A stretch of DNA of 52,519 nucleotides from Nesterenkonia sp. PF2B19 (GTDB lineage Bacteria; Actinomycetota; Actinomycetes; Actinomycetales; Micrococcaceae). The DNA lies in NCBI RefSeq assembly GCF_001758425.2, contig NZ_MDSS02000021.1, positions 1 through 52,519 on the forward strand. The letters run 5' to 3'. This document shows, piece after piece, positions 8,307 through 17,685 of the stretch; within the stretch, counting starts at the first letter, position 1; every line of letters starts with the position of its first letter. The position numbers and the translations under genes are program-made. A model generated the notes under the pieces. It ran no database searches. It had not been told where the DNA came from and was given only the letters and a program-made list of their open reading frames with translations.

Positions 8307-8594
8307 TCAGAGCCCTTCAGGGCGGGGCGGCGGCGGAGGCTCGCGCCGGTCACGGATGTGATCTTCCAGGGTGTCGATGTGGTCGCCGAGGAGCCGGATC
8401 ACCACCGCATCCTCTCGCCGCTTGTCCCACAGCTCACCGATGCGGCGGTCCTGCTCCAGCGAGTGCGCTCGCACCTGCTCGGCCTTATCCTCGGCCTGCT
8501 TCAGTCGGGACCAGAGGTGCCCCTGGGTCGCGGCCATCACGGTCAGGATGACCCCCGTGAGGCTGATGATCGCGGTCATGGCGGCTGTGCTCAT
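8307..8594 (-). CDS. Small membrane coiled-coil protein of the lysis module
   Basis: 95 aa: one N-terminal membrane helix (residues 5-22), then a charged helix (LKQAEDKAEQVRAHSLEQDR) and a Pro-rich tail. The layout resembles DUF2746-like actinophage proteins located between tail and lysis genes. Possible roles are an accessory holin or a spanin-like factor. ATG at 8594. Confidence 0.65.
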   Translation of the reverse strand: MSTAAMTAIISLTGVILTVMAATQGHLWSRLKQAEDKAEQVRAHSLEQDRRIGELWDKRREDAVVIRLLGDHIDTLEDHIRDRREPPPPPRPEGL

Positions 8595-8604
8595 TCGACG
8601 CCTT

Positions 8605-10705
8605 TCATGCGTTGAGTCGTTTCGTCTCGGCTGGGAGCCCCCCGCCCTCGAGCTGTTCCCACAGGCGGACGTCCTCTTGGCCGATCGTCCAGAGGGCGAT
8701 GCCGGCGAGGCCCCAGTCGTGGTCTGCCCGGCCGCGCCATCGGACGATGGTCTGCGCGTCGGAGAAGTAGACGAGGCTGGCCCCGTCGCGGTCGATGACC
8801 ATGAGCCGACCGATCCACACGTCGTGGTCGGTAGGCCGGACGACCACCTCGGTGTCCTCACCGGTGGCGATCGGGAAGCCCTGCCAGTGCTCATAGACCC
8901 AGTCCTGGGAGATGCTGGCCTCCTGCCCGGCCCTGGTCTCGGGCTCGTCGACGTCCTCGAGGGGTCGGAACCGGTTGCGGTCGTCCCACTCGACGCCCTC
9001 ACGGGGCAGGCGGCCGAACAGCTCCGTGCTGCCGTTGACCTCGACCTCGAATGCCTCGCGGGGCTGGTACCACCACCCGTCGCCCAGGTAGCTGTGATCC
9101 AGCCACACCTGCCCGGTGGTGTCGTACTCTGCGACGCCGTCCATGGCTGGGGTGACGTCCTCCTCGAGGGCGAGGGGGACGCTGGTCTCGCTGATGCTGT
9201 AGTAGACCCGGGCGGTGCCCTCGCGGACGCGGAGGGCGAGGACCGCCCGGCCGCTGCCGGGGTCGGCGCGACCGGCCGGGACGCGGAGGTCATGCTGGCG
9301 AGCTCCGTACCGTCGGTGTCGAGGAGCCGGACCTGCCCGGTGTTGTCGGCCTCCGCGGTGATGCCCTGCAGGGTGATGCGGAAGGCGCCGGCGTCGACGT
9401 ACTGGTAGCGGGCGAGCGCGTAGAGCGCTTGGCTGCCGAAGTCATTGGCGAACCGCAGCCGGCCGGACCCGCGGAACTGTGAGTAGCTGCTCTGGTCCTG
9501 CTGCCACCAGAACCAGGTCTCCCCGTCCGGCTGGGTGTAGAGGTTGTCGAGCTCGGAGGCTCCGGCGTAGTCGTCGATGATCGTGGCCGCGACCGGGTCA
9601 CGCTTGATGACCTCCGCGGTCAGCGTGTACCCGGTGCGCGGTGACACCGGTCGGCCGGTGTTGTCGATGACCTCGGCGGCGTGGAACTGGTAGGTCAGGT
9701 GGGCGTCGCCGACGCTGTTGTCCGTCACGCTCCACAGCGGCACCGCCGAGGGGAGCCCGTATCGGACGGCGTAGTCGCGCTGTTGGAACTGATCGAACAG
9801 GACGCCGCGGCTGGTCTCGGTCTGCTGGGGGAACCGCCAGTCGTAGCAGTCGCTGATCCCCCAGAGGGATTGGGAGGACTGGTCCCGGTAGCAGATCCAC
9901 CCGGTGTGGTGGTGCCGGCTGGACCACGGGGTGACGCCGGTGAACATCTGCCAGGCGGCGTAGTAGCTGCCCGGGAGGCCGCGGTACTCCGTGGGGTCCG
10001 GCTTGCGGTGGATGCGCCAGAACTGGCCGTAGAGCGGCAGGCCCATGTGTACCTTGGCCGGGTCGATCTGGGAGGCGGCCCAGTCGTAGACCTCCTCGAG
10101 CCAGAAGCCGGGGCTGATCGGCCCCGGCGCAGACCCAGACCAGGCGAAGTCGTAGCTCATGATCTCGACACGGTCGAGGATGCTGCCGAGCTGCGCGTAG
10201 CGGACCCAGTTCTCCCCGCCGATGCTGCCGGTGCTGGTCAACGGCGGAAGGGCTGCGGAGCACTCGCGGCCGAGCCCGTGGGCGCGGTTGGCGACGGCTT
10301 GGAAGATCGCTTCCGACTCCTCGGAGCGGGTGTCGCCGCCATACTCCATGTCGATGTCCACGCCATAGAGCCACGGGTAGGCCTCGAACATCTGCGACTG
10401 GACCTGGTCGGCGAGGTGCCCGCGTGCTGCCGCCGAGTCCCGGAGGCGTCGAAGATCGCCCGCGGCCCGTCGTCGGGGTCGTCCATGTTGCGGAAGCATC
10501 CCCAGAACCGGATGTGCGGCCACCGCTGCCGGTAGTCATCGAGCAGGGCCGGGTTGAAGGTCTCGGTGAGTCCTCCGTGCCGGTCCACGGACCAGGCGAA
10601 GATCGCCACGTCGGTGATCCGGTCGCCGTAGTGCTCGAGGGCGAACTGGACCCGCTCGTTCCAGAGCAGCCCGACCCATACCCACACCGCCGACGCGTTG
10701 GTCAT
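8605..10705 (-). CDS. GH18-like glycoside hydrolase tail protein (two frame breaks)
   Basis: About 700 aa once two single missing bases are restored, near 10438-10447 and near 9287-9296; each break changes frame in the same sense while homology continues across. The N-terminal part resembles a family 18 TIM barrel: the YGVDIDMEYG motif keeps the DxDxE catalytic core (the first Asp of DGxDxDxE is Tyr here), and IMSYDF plus the closing GIALWTIGQED are also typical. A beta-rich insertion lies between. It likely cuts cell-wall or surface glycan during adsorption. The ATG at 10705 overlaps the previous stop as ATGA. The breaks are probably sequencing errors; if real, the tail protein is inactive. 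Confidence 0.8.
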
Positions 10706-11181
10706 TCTGGCTCCCTGTCCTCCCATGCCAGGCGCAGATGCGCCCGGTCGTCTGTCTCGGTCCTGACCCACAGGTCGGAGCGGCGGGTGATGATGGGAGG
10801 CCTGCCCCAGCCCTGAGAGGCCTTGTGCCGGCGGCCGTCGACCTCCGCGGTCCCGTCGACCTGCCCGAACCGGTAGGAGCCGACACGGACGTCGCCGGGG
10901 CTGGTGGTGGCGACCCCGACCTGCACGGGGGTCGCGGCGTCCAGGTTCGCCAGGGCGACCACCTCGAGCCCGTCCTGGATGACTCCGTTCCGGTACTGGC
11001 GGCCGCCCGGCCGGGTGCCGACCTCGCGTGGGCTGACGGTGACGCCGGTGGCCGGCTTGCCCGGCTGCAGCTGCACGTCGGTGATGTCGATGCGGGCCGT
11101 GGCCGGGAGGTCGCGGGCGCGGATGCGCAGCGTGATGCGCTGGACACCTCCGGGGGTGTGGAGGGGTCGCTGCAGCCTCAC
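10702..11181 (-). CDS. Minor tail protein, duplicated beta module
   Basis: 159 aa. Its first 45 residues (RITLRIRARDLPATARIDIT, then a QLQPG-x3-TG segment) align with the N-terminus of the preceding tail protein at 11178-11987 (KITLRVGVRSLPSEAEVTVT, LQPG-x3-TGW), so the two share a jelly-roll-like module. The rest is beta-rich and ends with a WVRTETDDRAHLRLAW stretch. It overlaps both neighbours by 4 bp. Probably a baseplate or receptor-binding component. Confidence 0.7.
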   Translation of the reverse strand: MRLQRPLHTPGGVQRITLRIRARDLPATARIDITDVQLQPGKPATGVTVSPREVGTRPGGRQYRNGVIQDGLEVVALANLDAATPVQVGVATTSPGDVRVGSYRFGQVDGTAEVDGRRHKASQGWGRPPIITRRSDLWVRTETDDRAHLRLAWEDREPE

Positions 11182-11987
11182 GCCGGATCACCTGGCAGCG
11201 TGTCGGGCCAGTCGTCCTCGGTGACCCATAGCGCGGAGAGACGGAACTGCCCGTCCGGTCCGGTGACCCGGAATCGGCCGTGAAGCCACACGGTCAGCAG
11301 GCCGAGCTCCGGGCTGCCGATGCCCTCGGCGACGGTGGCGTAGTAGGTCTGCGAGGGCCGGAACCCCTCGGGGTAGACGTCGACCTCGTCATAGGTGCCC
11401 TCGCCGAAGTCCACCGCCACCACGTACAGGGCGACGAATGGGCCGCGCCGCTCCGTGTAGATCCCGAAGTTGGTGGAGATGTTCGGGAACAGGTCGGTGA
11501 TGTCCCGGAGTCCGGTGCCCTCCTCGGCGCGGTCGGCGAACTCCTCGACGGCCTCGAGGCGGGACTGCATCGCGGTGAGCTCGTCCTGCACCGTGGCGAG
11601 CTGGTCCTGCACCGCGGAGACGTCGTCCTGCAGGTCGCTGACGTCCGAGCTGAGTCCGTCGACCTCGCCTTGGACCTGGTCGGCGGTGCTCTGTGCCTCC
11701 TGCGCCCAGGATCGGGCGGTGCTGTCCTCGGTGCCGTCCTCCTCGATGGTGCGGACTCTCTCGTCGAGCTCCACCAGGTTCGCCGATGGGTACATGCCGG
11801 CCTCCTCGCTGACTCCTGCTGACCATGGCAGCTCGGTGGTGTGCGGCATCCACCCGGTGACGGTGCCGCCGGGCTGCAGCATCAGGTCGGTGACGGTGAC
11901 TTCCGCCTCGGACGGCAGGGACCGGACCCCGACGCGGAGGGTGATCTTCGCGGGTCGGTCCTGGCCGACATTCAGCACGCCGTGCAT
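11178..11987 (-). CDS. Minor tail protein with central coiled coil
   Basis: 269 aa: an N-terminal beta module (residues 8-45, shared with 10702-11181), a trimeric-type coiled coil (about residues 80-155, repeated DLQDDVSAVQDQLATVQDEL), and a C-terminal beta domain of about 110 residues. This is the plan of siphovirus tail fibres or receptor-binding proteins. It follows the Tal-like protein directly and probably extends its C-terminal carbohydrate-binding region. Confidence 0.75.
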   Translation of the reverse strand: MHGVLNVGQDRPAKITLRVGVRSLPSEAEVTVTDLMLQPGGTVTGWMPHTTELPWSAGVSEEAGMYPSANLVELDERVRTIEEDGTEDSTARSWAQEAQSTADQVQGEVDGLSSDVSDLQDDVSAVQDQLATVQDELTAMQSRLEAVEEFADRAEEGTGLRDITDLFPNISTNFGIYTERRGPFVALYVVAVDFGEGTYDEVDVYPEGFRPSQTYYATVAEGIGSPELGLLTVWLHGRFRVTGPDGQFRLSALWVTEDDWPDTLPGDPA

Positions 11988-12005
11988 GCCAGCGCCTCCC
12001 CTCGG

Positions 12006-14678
12006 TCAGCTCAGCTCGAGCTCGATGGTGTCGGTGCTGCCGTCCTCGTACTCGACGACCGCCTCGACGGTGAGGTCCGGCGTCCAGCCGGAGGGCCCGT
12101 CAGTGTCGATGTCGAAGCTGAACGCGTAGTCCTCCCGGTTGTCCGGGGCGATGGTCTGCTCGATCCACCGCTCCCCCGACCCGGCGAACCGGACCGCGTA
12201 GTCCCCGGTACCCTGCCCGGTCTCGACGATCTCCGCACCGCTGGATGCCCAATGCGCCAGGCCCTGGTCGAACCGGCTGTTCAACAGCAGGTTGAACGGC
12301 ACCAGGTCGAAGGTCGACACGTCGCTGCCGGTGGTCATCGACGACGCGTTCCCCGCGTCCTCGGAGCCGAGCTCCCGCAGCTTGGCTGACAGAGTGACCT
12401 CCGAGCGCCACGGCTCGATGACGTTGTACTCCATGGCCACGATCCGCTGCTTGTCGTCGACCCCCAGCTCCGGGTCGATGACGGTGACCAGGTCTCCCAC
12501 GTCGAACCGGTCGATGTCCCGATCAGTCACCGCCGACATGTCGCTGACGGTCAGCTCATAGGAGACATCCGGCCGGGACCGGCGGGCCACCGCATCCAGT
12601 GCCCGGTCGAGCATCGCGTGCGGAGAGGTGCCGGAGTCAAAGGTCAGCGTCGCCTCGCGGACGTCGTCGGTATAGCTGAAGTCCTCCACGTAGGGCACCC
12701 CGTCGTTGACTTCAGCGATGGTGGTGCCATCCTCGTTTCTGGCGTAGATCCGAGTCACCAGGCTGGTGGTGTCCTCCACCCGGCGGACGTCGCTGAGGCC
12801 ACGCTGGGCGAAGAACGAGACGCCACGGTCCCGGCCCTCCCGGTCGACCAGGGACACCTCCCGCTCCGCGTTGTTGAACACAAGATCCCCGCCGTGCTGC
12901 TCCTGGATGGTGCGCAGCGCCTCCAACGGGTTGGTGTCATCGAGCTCGTAGCTGCGCCGGGTGGTCACATTCGCCACGCCCACACTCCACCCGGTGCCCT
13001 CGAGGACGTCCTCCATGGCCTGGCCCGCGGAGGTCTGGGTGTAGTCCTGCCCGGTCACCTCGCCGGCGGTGGCCAGCTCATAGAAGCGAGCCTCCGCGTA
13101 GATCTCCAGGACTGGCTGGCGGCCTGTCCTCGCGGTGCTGATGCGGCGGGTCCAGTAGCGCTCGCCAGCGACCTCGACGATCCGCTCGGCGCGGATCAGG
13201 TGCGCATGCCGGTGGGAGGCCGGGATGCTGAGCTCGAAGGTGTGCTCCCCGTTGACCTCCGTGGTGACTACGGCCTCGGTCGGGTCGATCACTACGGCGG
13301 CGGGCTGGTCGTCGTCCCAGAGGATGACAGGCGCGTAGGGGTAGACAGGCGGGTCGCCCTCCTCCCACTCGCGTGCCTCCACAGTGACCTCGAAACTGCG
13401 GGAGTTCTCCCGGCCGAGCTCGTCGGCAAGGATGACCGTCACTTCCCCGGTGTCGATGTCGAAGCCGGCCGCGACCGTGAGGGTGCCACCGTCTGTCACG
13501 TTGACATCGACTAGCCGGTCTGCGGTCACGGACCAGTCGGGGTCGCCCGAGACCTCGAACTCCAGCTGCTCGGTGTGCAGCTCTCCCTGCCACAGAATGA
13601 TGTCGCCGATCGGCTCGAGCTCAGGCGGCGGATCCTCCGGGATGGTCAGCGTGATGCCGGTGAACTCGTCCCCCGAGTCGAGCAGGATCTCCCAGCGCAT
13701 GAGCCCGTCGAAGGTCTCCGGCAGCTCAGCCGGGTCGGCTTCGTCCCAGGTCTCGCCGTCGTCCTCCGACAGGTAGGGGGTCGCCCCGTCCGGGGCTCCC
13801 TCGACGACCGGCTGCTTCTCCCAGGAGACGTGCTCCGCGCCGGTGTGCAGGGTGCCCGCTGCGGTGGCGGTGACCCCCTCCTCGGTGACCTCGAAGGTGT
13901 CGACGTGGTCCTGGTCCTGCCCGTTGGCCCACTGGCCGTACGCCATGGCCTCGGCGAACTCGTCCAGGTCGAAGCCGGGGCCGGGGTGCGCCACGAGTGC
14001 CTCGTCGAAGGCGCCGCCGGTCCAGTAGTTCGCGGTGCGCAGGTCGAAGATGTCGAGGTTCGCGCTGCTGTTGGTCGCCGGTGCCCCGGAGAGGTCACGG
14101 ACCGGGCCGGTCCAGGAGCGGCGGCCGGAACGCTCGACGCTGAACATCTGCGAGGTCTGGGCGTCGTAGTCGACCAGCATGCCGACGAACTGGTAGCTGG
14201 TGGTCTGAACCCACGGGTGGTCTTCGTACTGGTCCAGCACCAGGTCGCCGGCATCGTCGTAGATCTGGTGCCGGATACGTCCCGAGGATCCCGAGGTCGA
14301 CAGGTACACGACCGGGTCGTCCCCGGCGCGGGTAGACATCAGCGGGTTGAAGCTCATGGTGTACTGCTGCCGCACCCACATCCCGATCAGCAGCCGGCCC
14401 TCATTCGGCCAGAGCCCGTCGAAGTGGGCCAGCTCGAAGCGGCCCTGGTCCTCGGCCGGATCGACGGTGTTGACCCCCATGTGGAGGCCCCAGTAGCCGT
14501 CGGTGTACCCGTCGTTGGCGCCGCCGGGGATCCGCTCCCAGGTGCGGGTGTCGTCGACGGCGTCGTAGTACAGGCTGCCGCCGGCCGGGTCGATGCGCTG
14601 CAGCGCGACCGGGTTGAGGTCCGGCCAGGACAGGGGCACCTCGCCCGAGTAGGCGAACCGGTCGGACCACTGCGGCAT
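12006..14678 (-). CDS. Tail-associated protein (Tal-like) with LamG and Ig-like modules
   Basis: 890 aa. Residues 1-240 look like a LamG/concanavalin-type jelly roll; residues 345-450 form an Ig/cadherin-like region (TADRLVDVNVTDGGTLTVAA); residues about 465-790 match the prophage endopeptidase tail (Gp18/Tal) fold that forms the tail tip hub (LTVSDMSAVTDRDIDRFDVG). The C-terminal 95 residues are a carbohydrate-binding-like module. No peptidase motif is obvious, so it is probably structural. It follows Dit directly, sharing one base of stop and start. Confidence 0.85.
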   Translation of the reverse strand: MPQWSDRFAYSGEVPLSWPDLNPVALQRIDPAGGSLYYDAVDDTRTWERIPGGANDGYTDGYWGLHMGVNTVDPAEDQGRFELAHFDGLWPNEGRLLIGMWVRQQYTMSFNPLMSTRAGDDPVVYLSTSGSSGRIRHQIYDDAGDLVLDQYEDHPWVQTTSYQFVGMLVDYDAQTSQMFSVERSGRRSWTGPVRDLSGAPATNSSANLDIFDLRTANYWTGGAFDEALVAHPGPGFDLDEFAEAMAYGQWANGQDQDHVDTFEVTEEGVTATAAGTLHTGAEHVSWEKQPVVEGAPDGATPYLSEDDGETWDEADPAELPETFDGLMRWEILLDSGDEFTGITLTIPEDPPPELEPIGDIILWQGELHTEQLEFEVSGDPDWSVTADRLVDVNVTDGGTLTVAAGFDIDTGEVTVILADELGRENSRSFEVTVEAREWEEGDPPVYPYAPVILWDDDQPAAVVIDPTEAVVTTEVNGEHTFELSIPASHRHAHLIRAERIVEVAGERYWTRRISTARTGRQPVLEIYAEARFYELATAGEVTGQDYTQTSAGQAMEDVLEGTGWSVGVANVTTRRSYELDDTNPLEALRTIQEQHGGDLVFNNAEREVSLVDREGRDRGVSFFAQRGLSDVRRVEDTTSLVTRIYARNEDGTTIAEVNDGVPYVEDFSYTDDVREATLTFDSGTSPHAMLDRALDAVARRSRPDVSYELTVSDMSAVTDRDIDRFDVGDLVTVIDPELGVDDKQRIVAMEYNVIEPWRSEVTLSAKLRELGSEDAGNASSMTTGSDVSTFDLVPFNLLLNSRFDQGLAHWASSGAEIVETGQGTGDYAVRFAGSGERWIEQTIAPDNREDYAFSFDIDTDGPSGWTPDLTVEAVVEYEDGSTDTIELELS

Positions 14679-15463
14679 CAGATCCTCCTCGCGTTGGGCC
14701 GGAACGTGATCGCCCGCGCCGGGGACACCTCCACCTGGTAGGTCTGTCCCTGCTCGAGCCTCGGCCGGTCATAGTTGCTCATCCGGTGCACCGCCGAGGA
14801 CACTGCCTCATCCCGGTCGGTGTTCCACAGGTAGAACTCCATCCGGTGGTAGTCCAGGACCAACTCGTGGGTGGTGCCCCACGAGAAGAACCGGGTGAGG
14901 CTGACCTCGTGATCACCGATGGTGATCGTGTACTCCTCATCGTTGCCATTGGTCGAGACGACGATGGTAGGGAATGCACGGGTGTTGCCGATGTCGTGGG
15001 TGTAGGTCAGTGACCCGGTTCCGGTGAGCTCGGTCGGGTCCGCCTCGAGGGCGGCCGGCTCGGGTCCGACCGTCTCGAAGACGACATCTCCCCGCAGGCT
15101 CAGAGGCGATCCGCCACGCCAGATGACCCGCTCCCAGTCGATGGACTCGGCGACGACCACTTCAGGGATCGCCCAGTCCTCGTCTCCCTCGATCACCAAG
15201 TCACGAGGCCCACGTACGGGATCGAGCATTGCCATCAGCTCGTCCCGGCGCCGGTAGGTCTGTTCCGCAGACGAGCCCATGACGCGGATCTCGAAGACGA
15301 TCTGCTGGGCTTCCCGGGACGCGCCGCCGAAGAATCGACCATTGCGTCCCGGGACATCGACGGTGTGAAGCTCCAGCCCACCGAGTGAAGGCCACTCGGT
15401 GAGCCGGGCCTCGACACCATCGAGATCGTCAGCCAGTACTCCGCCGTAGGTGAAGCTGGTCAT
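14678..15463 (-). CDS. Distal tail protein (Dit)
   Basis: 261 aa, with the siphovirus-type tail component layout: an N-terminal belt domain (residues 1-130, VDVPGRNGRFFGGASREAQQ) and a C-terminal galectin-like beta domain. Dit hexamers join tail tube and tip. It lies between tape measure and Tal, as expected, with a 4-bp overlap upstream. Confidence 0.88.
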   Translation of the reverse strand: MTSFTYGGVLADDLDGVEARLTEWPSLGGLELHTVDVPGRNGRFFGGASREAQQIVFEIRVMGSSAEQTYRRRDELMAMLDPVRGPRDLVIEGDEDWAIPEVVVAESIDWERVIWRGGSPLSLRGDVVFETVGPEPAALEADPTELTGTGSLTYTHDIGNTRAFPTIVVSTNGNDEEYTITIGDHEVSLTRFFSWGTTHELVLDYHRMEFYLWNTDRDEAVSSAVHRMSNYDRPRLEQGQTYQVEVSPARAITFRPNARRI

Positions 15464-17673
15464 CGCGTTGCTCCCTCCAGGCTCACGCGGCCCCGTGACC
15501 GGTCTGCCCGCTGGATGCGGGTGTTGAGATCCTGCGAGAGCTGCTTGACCCGGTCGTCCGAGTCCAGCCGTGCTCCGCGCATGTCCACGTTCAGCGTGAG
15601 ACCACCGCCGGATCCCTGACCGCCGGGGCCACTGTCGGCGGGGTCCACACGGGCCGCGCTGGGCACTCGTGGACCTTCCACGTCGGGGGCTTGGATGGCG
15701 GCCGCCGCGGCGATGCGCTCCGCCTCAGCGACCACGTCATCCTCGCCGTCGGCGATACCTTCGGAGAGCATCTTGGTGATGTTGTTGCCGCCGAGCTCGG
15801 GCGGGTTGTCCCGCAGCGGGCCCTCCTTCGCGGGCGACCAGGGCAGGAAGTCCTTGACCACATCGACCGCGCCGGAGATCGCATCTCCGACCCCGCCGAC
15901 CATGTTCTTGATGCCGTCGATCAGGCCCTGGATGATGTTCTGTCCGCCCTCGAACAGCAACGATCCCAGGTCGCCGAGGTTGGCGACGATGTCACCGGGG
16001 ATGCCCTTCACGTAGTCGAGCAGCTCCACGAACTTCTCGACCGCGGCATCCTTCACCGAGAGGATCCACTCGCCGAACTGGACGTACAGCTGCGCCAGAG
16101 CGATCAGACCCTGCACGATCCGCTCCGGGATCGAGGAGATCCAATCGACGATGCCGTCCCAGATGTCGGAAGTCCAGCGCTTCGCGGTCTCCCATCCGTC
16201 GCGGACGAAATCTGCCGCGTTGGAGGCGGCATCGGTCACCCAATCGACGATGTTGTTCCACGCGTCGACGACGAAGGTGACCACCGCATCCCAGGCCTTG
16301 GCGGTCCACGCGGAGACCTTGTCCCAGTTGGCGATGATCAGCGCGACCAGGCCGACCACTGCCGCGATGATCCAGCCGATCGGCCCCATGGCCACCAGCC
16401 AGGCTGCTGCCATGCGGGCGGCGTGGATCATCGACTGCACACCCATCAGCACCCAGCCGGCCACCACACGAGCAGCAGCAGCTGCCATGGCGGCCGCACC
16501 GCGGACCGCGGAGGCGATGATCTGAGCAGTCCACACCGCGGCAATCCGCACACCCGAGGCCACAGCCGCAGCAGTCATCGCCAGGAACCGGGCCGTAATC
16601 TGAGCCGCCGCCGTGATCATGGCCGCCACGCCCTGCGCTGCGGCCACCACCATGCGAGCCACCCAGGCAGACAGGGCGGCCACCTTCGCCCAGATCGCCG
16701 TGGCAGCTGCACCGATGCCCGTCACCAGCCCGACCACGCCCTTGGCGAGCAGCGGCACCACCGTGAGAATCCCCTTCAGCAGCGGCCCCAGGGCCATCAT
16801 CGGCATCGCCAGCATCCCGGCCGCCTCGGCGAGGCCACCGTACTTGAACATCAGGTTCTCGACGTTCTGCTGCAGCTTCTCCATCGGGGTCATCAGATCG
16901 TTCATCTGATCGGCCTGCTCTTGAGCCAGGCCCGGCATCGGCTCCACGGCTTCCCCGTACTCGTCCCACTCCTCGGCAGTCAGCCCCAGGGTGTCGAGGA
17001 AGGCGTCCATGTCGCCCTCGGAGTCAGCCACCGAGCGGCGGAACTCACGCACCGCTTCCTGCCCGGTGTAGCCCTGATCCCGGAAGTGCTCGATGCCGGC
17101 GGCCGCGTCGTCCAGGCCGAAGCCCAGGCCCTGCAGCTCATCCGGCACCCGGCCCAGGTTGCGCTCCAGGGTGGCCAGGGGCACGTCGGTCTGAGTGATC
17201 AGCCGCGCCATCTGGTCGGAGTTCTCCCCGACGTCGTTGAGGTCATCGCCGAACGGGGCCAGCATCTTGTCCGCGGCCTCGATCGAGTCGGTCAGCTCCA
17301 TGCCGGTGGCATCGGCCAGAGTGTCGACCGCAGGCAGGATCTCCTCGAACCCCTCGCGGGTGGTGATGCCCTTCTGTGTCAGCAGGTCCATCCCATCGGC
17401 GGCGTCGGCCGCGGCGAAGGTGTGGTCCGACATCCCGTGAGCGAGGTCGCGCAGAGAGTCCTCGGTCTCGCCGGTGGCGATCGAGGTCCGGCGCAGGGAG
17501 CCCGTGGCGTCTGCCTGGCCCCGGGCGAAGCCCTCCAGGGCTGCACCTCCGGCGGCAGCGCCGATGCCGATTCGGCCCAGGTTGCGCTCCACCGAATCCA
17601 CGGCAGACTCGATTCCGGAGGACAGCTGGTCATCGACACCGACGCGGACCATCAGGTCAGCAAGACTGGCCAT
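15460..17673 (-). CDS. Tape measure protein
   Basis: 737 aa. Sets tail length and is ejected with the DNA. The N-terminal part (residues 60-270) matches the PhageMin_Tail type; residues about 290-460 hold long Ala-rich hydrophobic helices, and the middle has Trp-spaced repeats (WDKVSAWTAKAWDAVVTFVV). ATG at 17673 is preferred over an in-frame GTG at 17682 because GGGGG lies 8 nt before it. A length of 737 aa predicts a tail of roughly 110 nm by the usual 1.5 angstrom per residue rule. Confidence 0.93.
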   Translation of the reverse strand: MASLADLMVRVGVDDQLSSGIESAVDSVERNLGRIGIGAAAGGAALEGFARGQADATGSLRRTSIATGETEDSLRDLAHGMSDHTFAAADAADGMDLLTQKGITTREGFEEILPAVDTLADATGMELTDSIEAADKMLAPFGDDLNDVGENSDQMARLITQTDVPLATLERNLGRVPDELQGLGFGLDDAAAGIEHFRDQGYTGQEAVREFRRSVADSEGDMDAFLDTLGLTAEEWDEYGEAVEPMPGLAQEQADQMNDLMTPMEKLQQNVENLMFKYGGLAEAAGMLAMPMMALGPLLKGILTVVPLLAKGVVGLVTGIGAAATAIWAKVAALSAWVARMVVAAAQGVAAMITAAAQITARFLAMTAAAVASGVRIAAVWTAQIIASAVRGAAAMAAAAARVVAGWVLMGVQSMIHAARMAAAWLVAMGPIGWIIAAVVGLVALIIANWDKVSAWTAKAWDAVVTFVVDAWNNIVDWVTDAASNAADFVRDGWETAKRWTSDIWDGIVDWISSIPERIVQGLIALAQLYVQFGEWILSVKDAAVEKFVELLDYVKGIPGDIVANLGDLGSLLFEGGQNIIQGLIDGIKNMVGGVGDAISGAVDVVKDFLPWSPAKEGPLRDNPPELGGNNITKMLSEGIADGEDDVVAEAERIAAAAAIQAPDVEGPRVPSAARVDPADSGPGGQGSGGGLTLNVDMRGARLDSDDRVKQLSQDLNTRIQRADRSRGRVSLEGATR

Positions 17674-17685
17674 GACTGGCACCCC

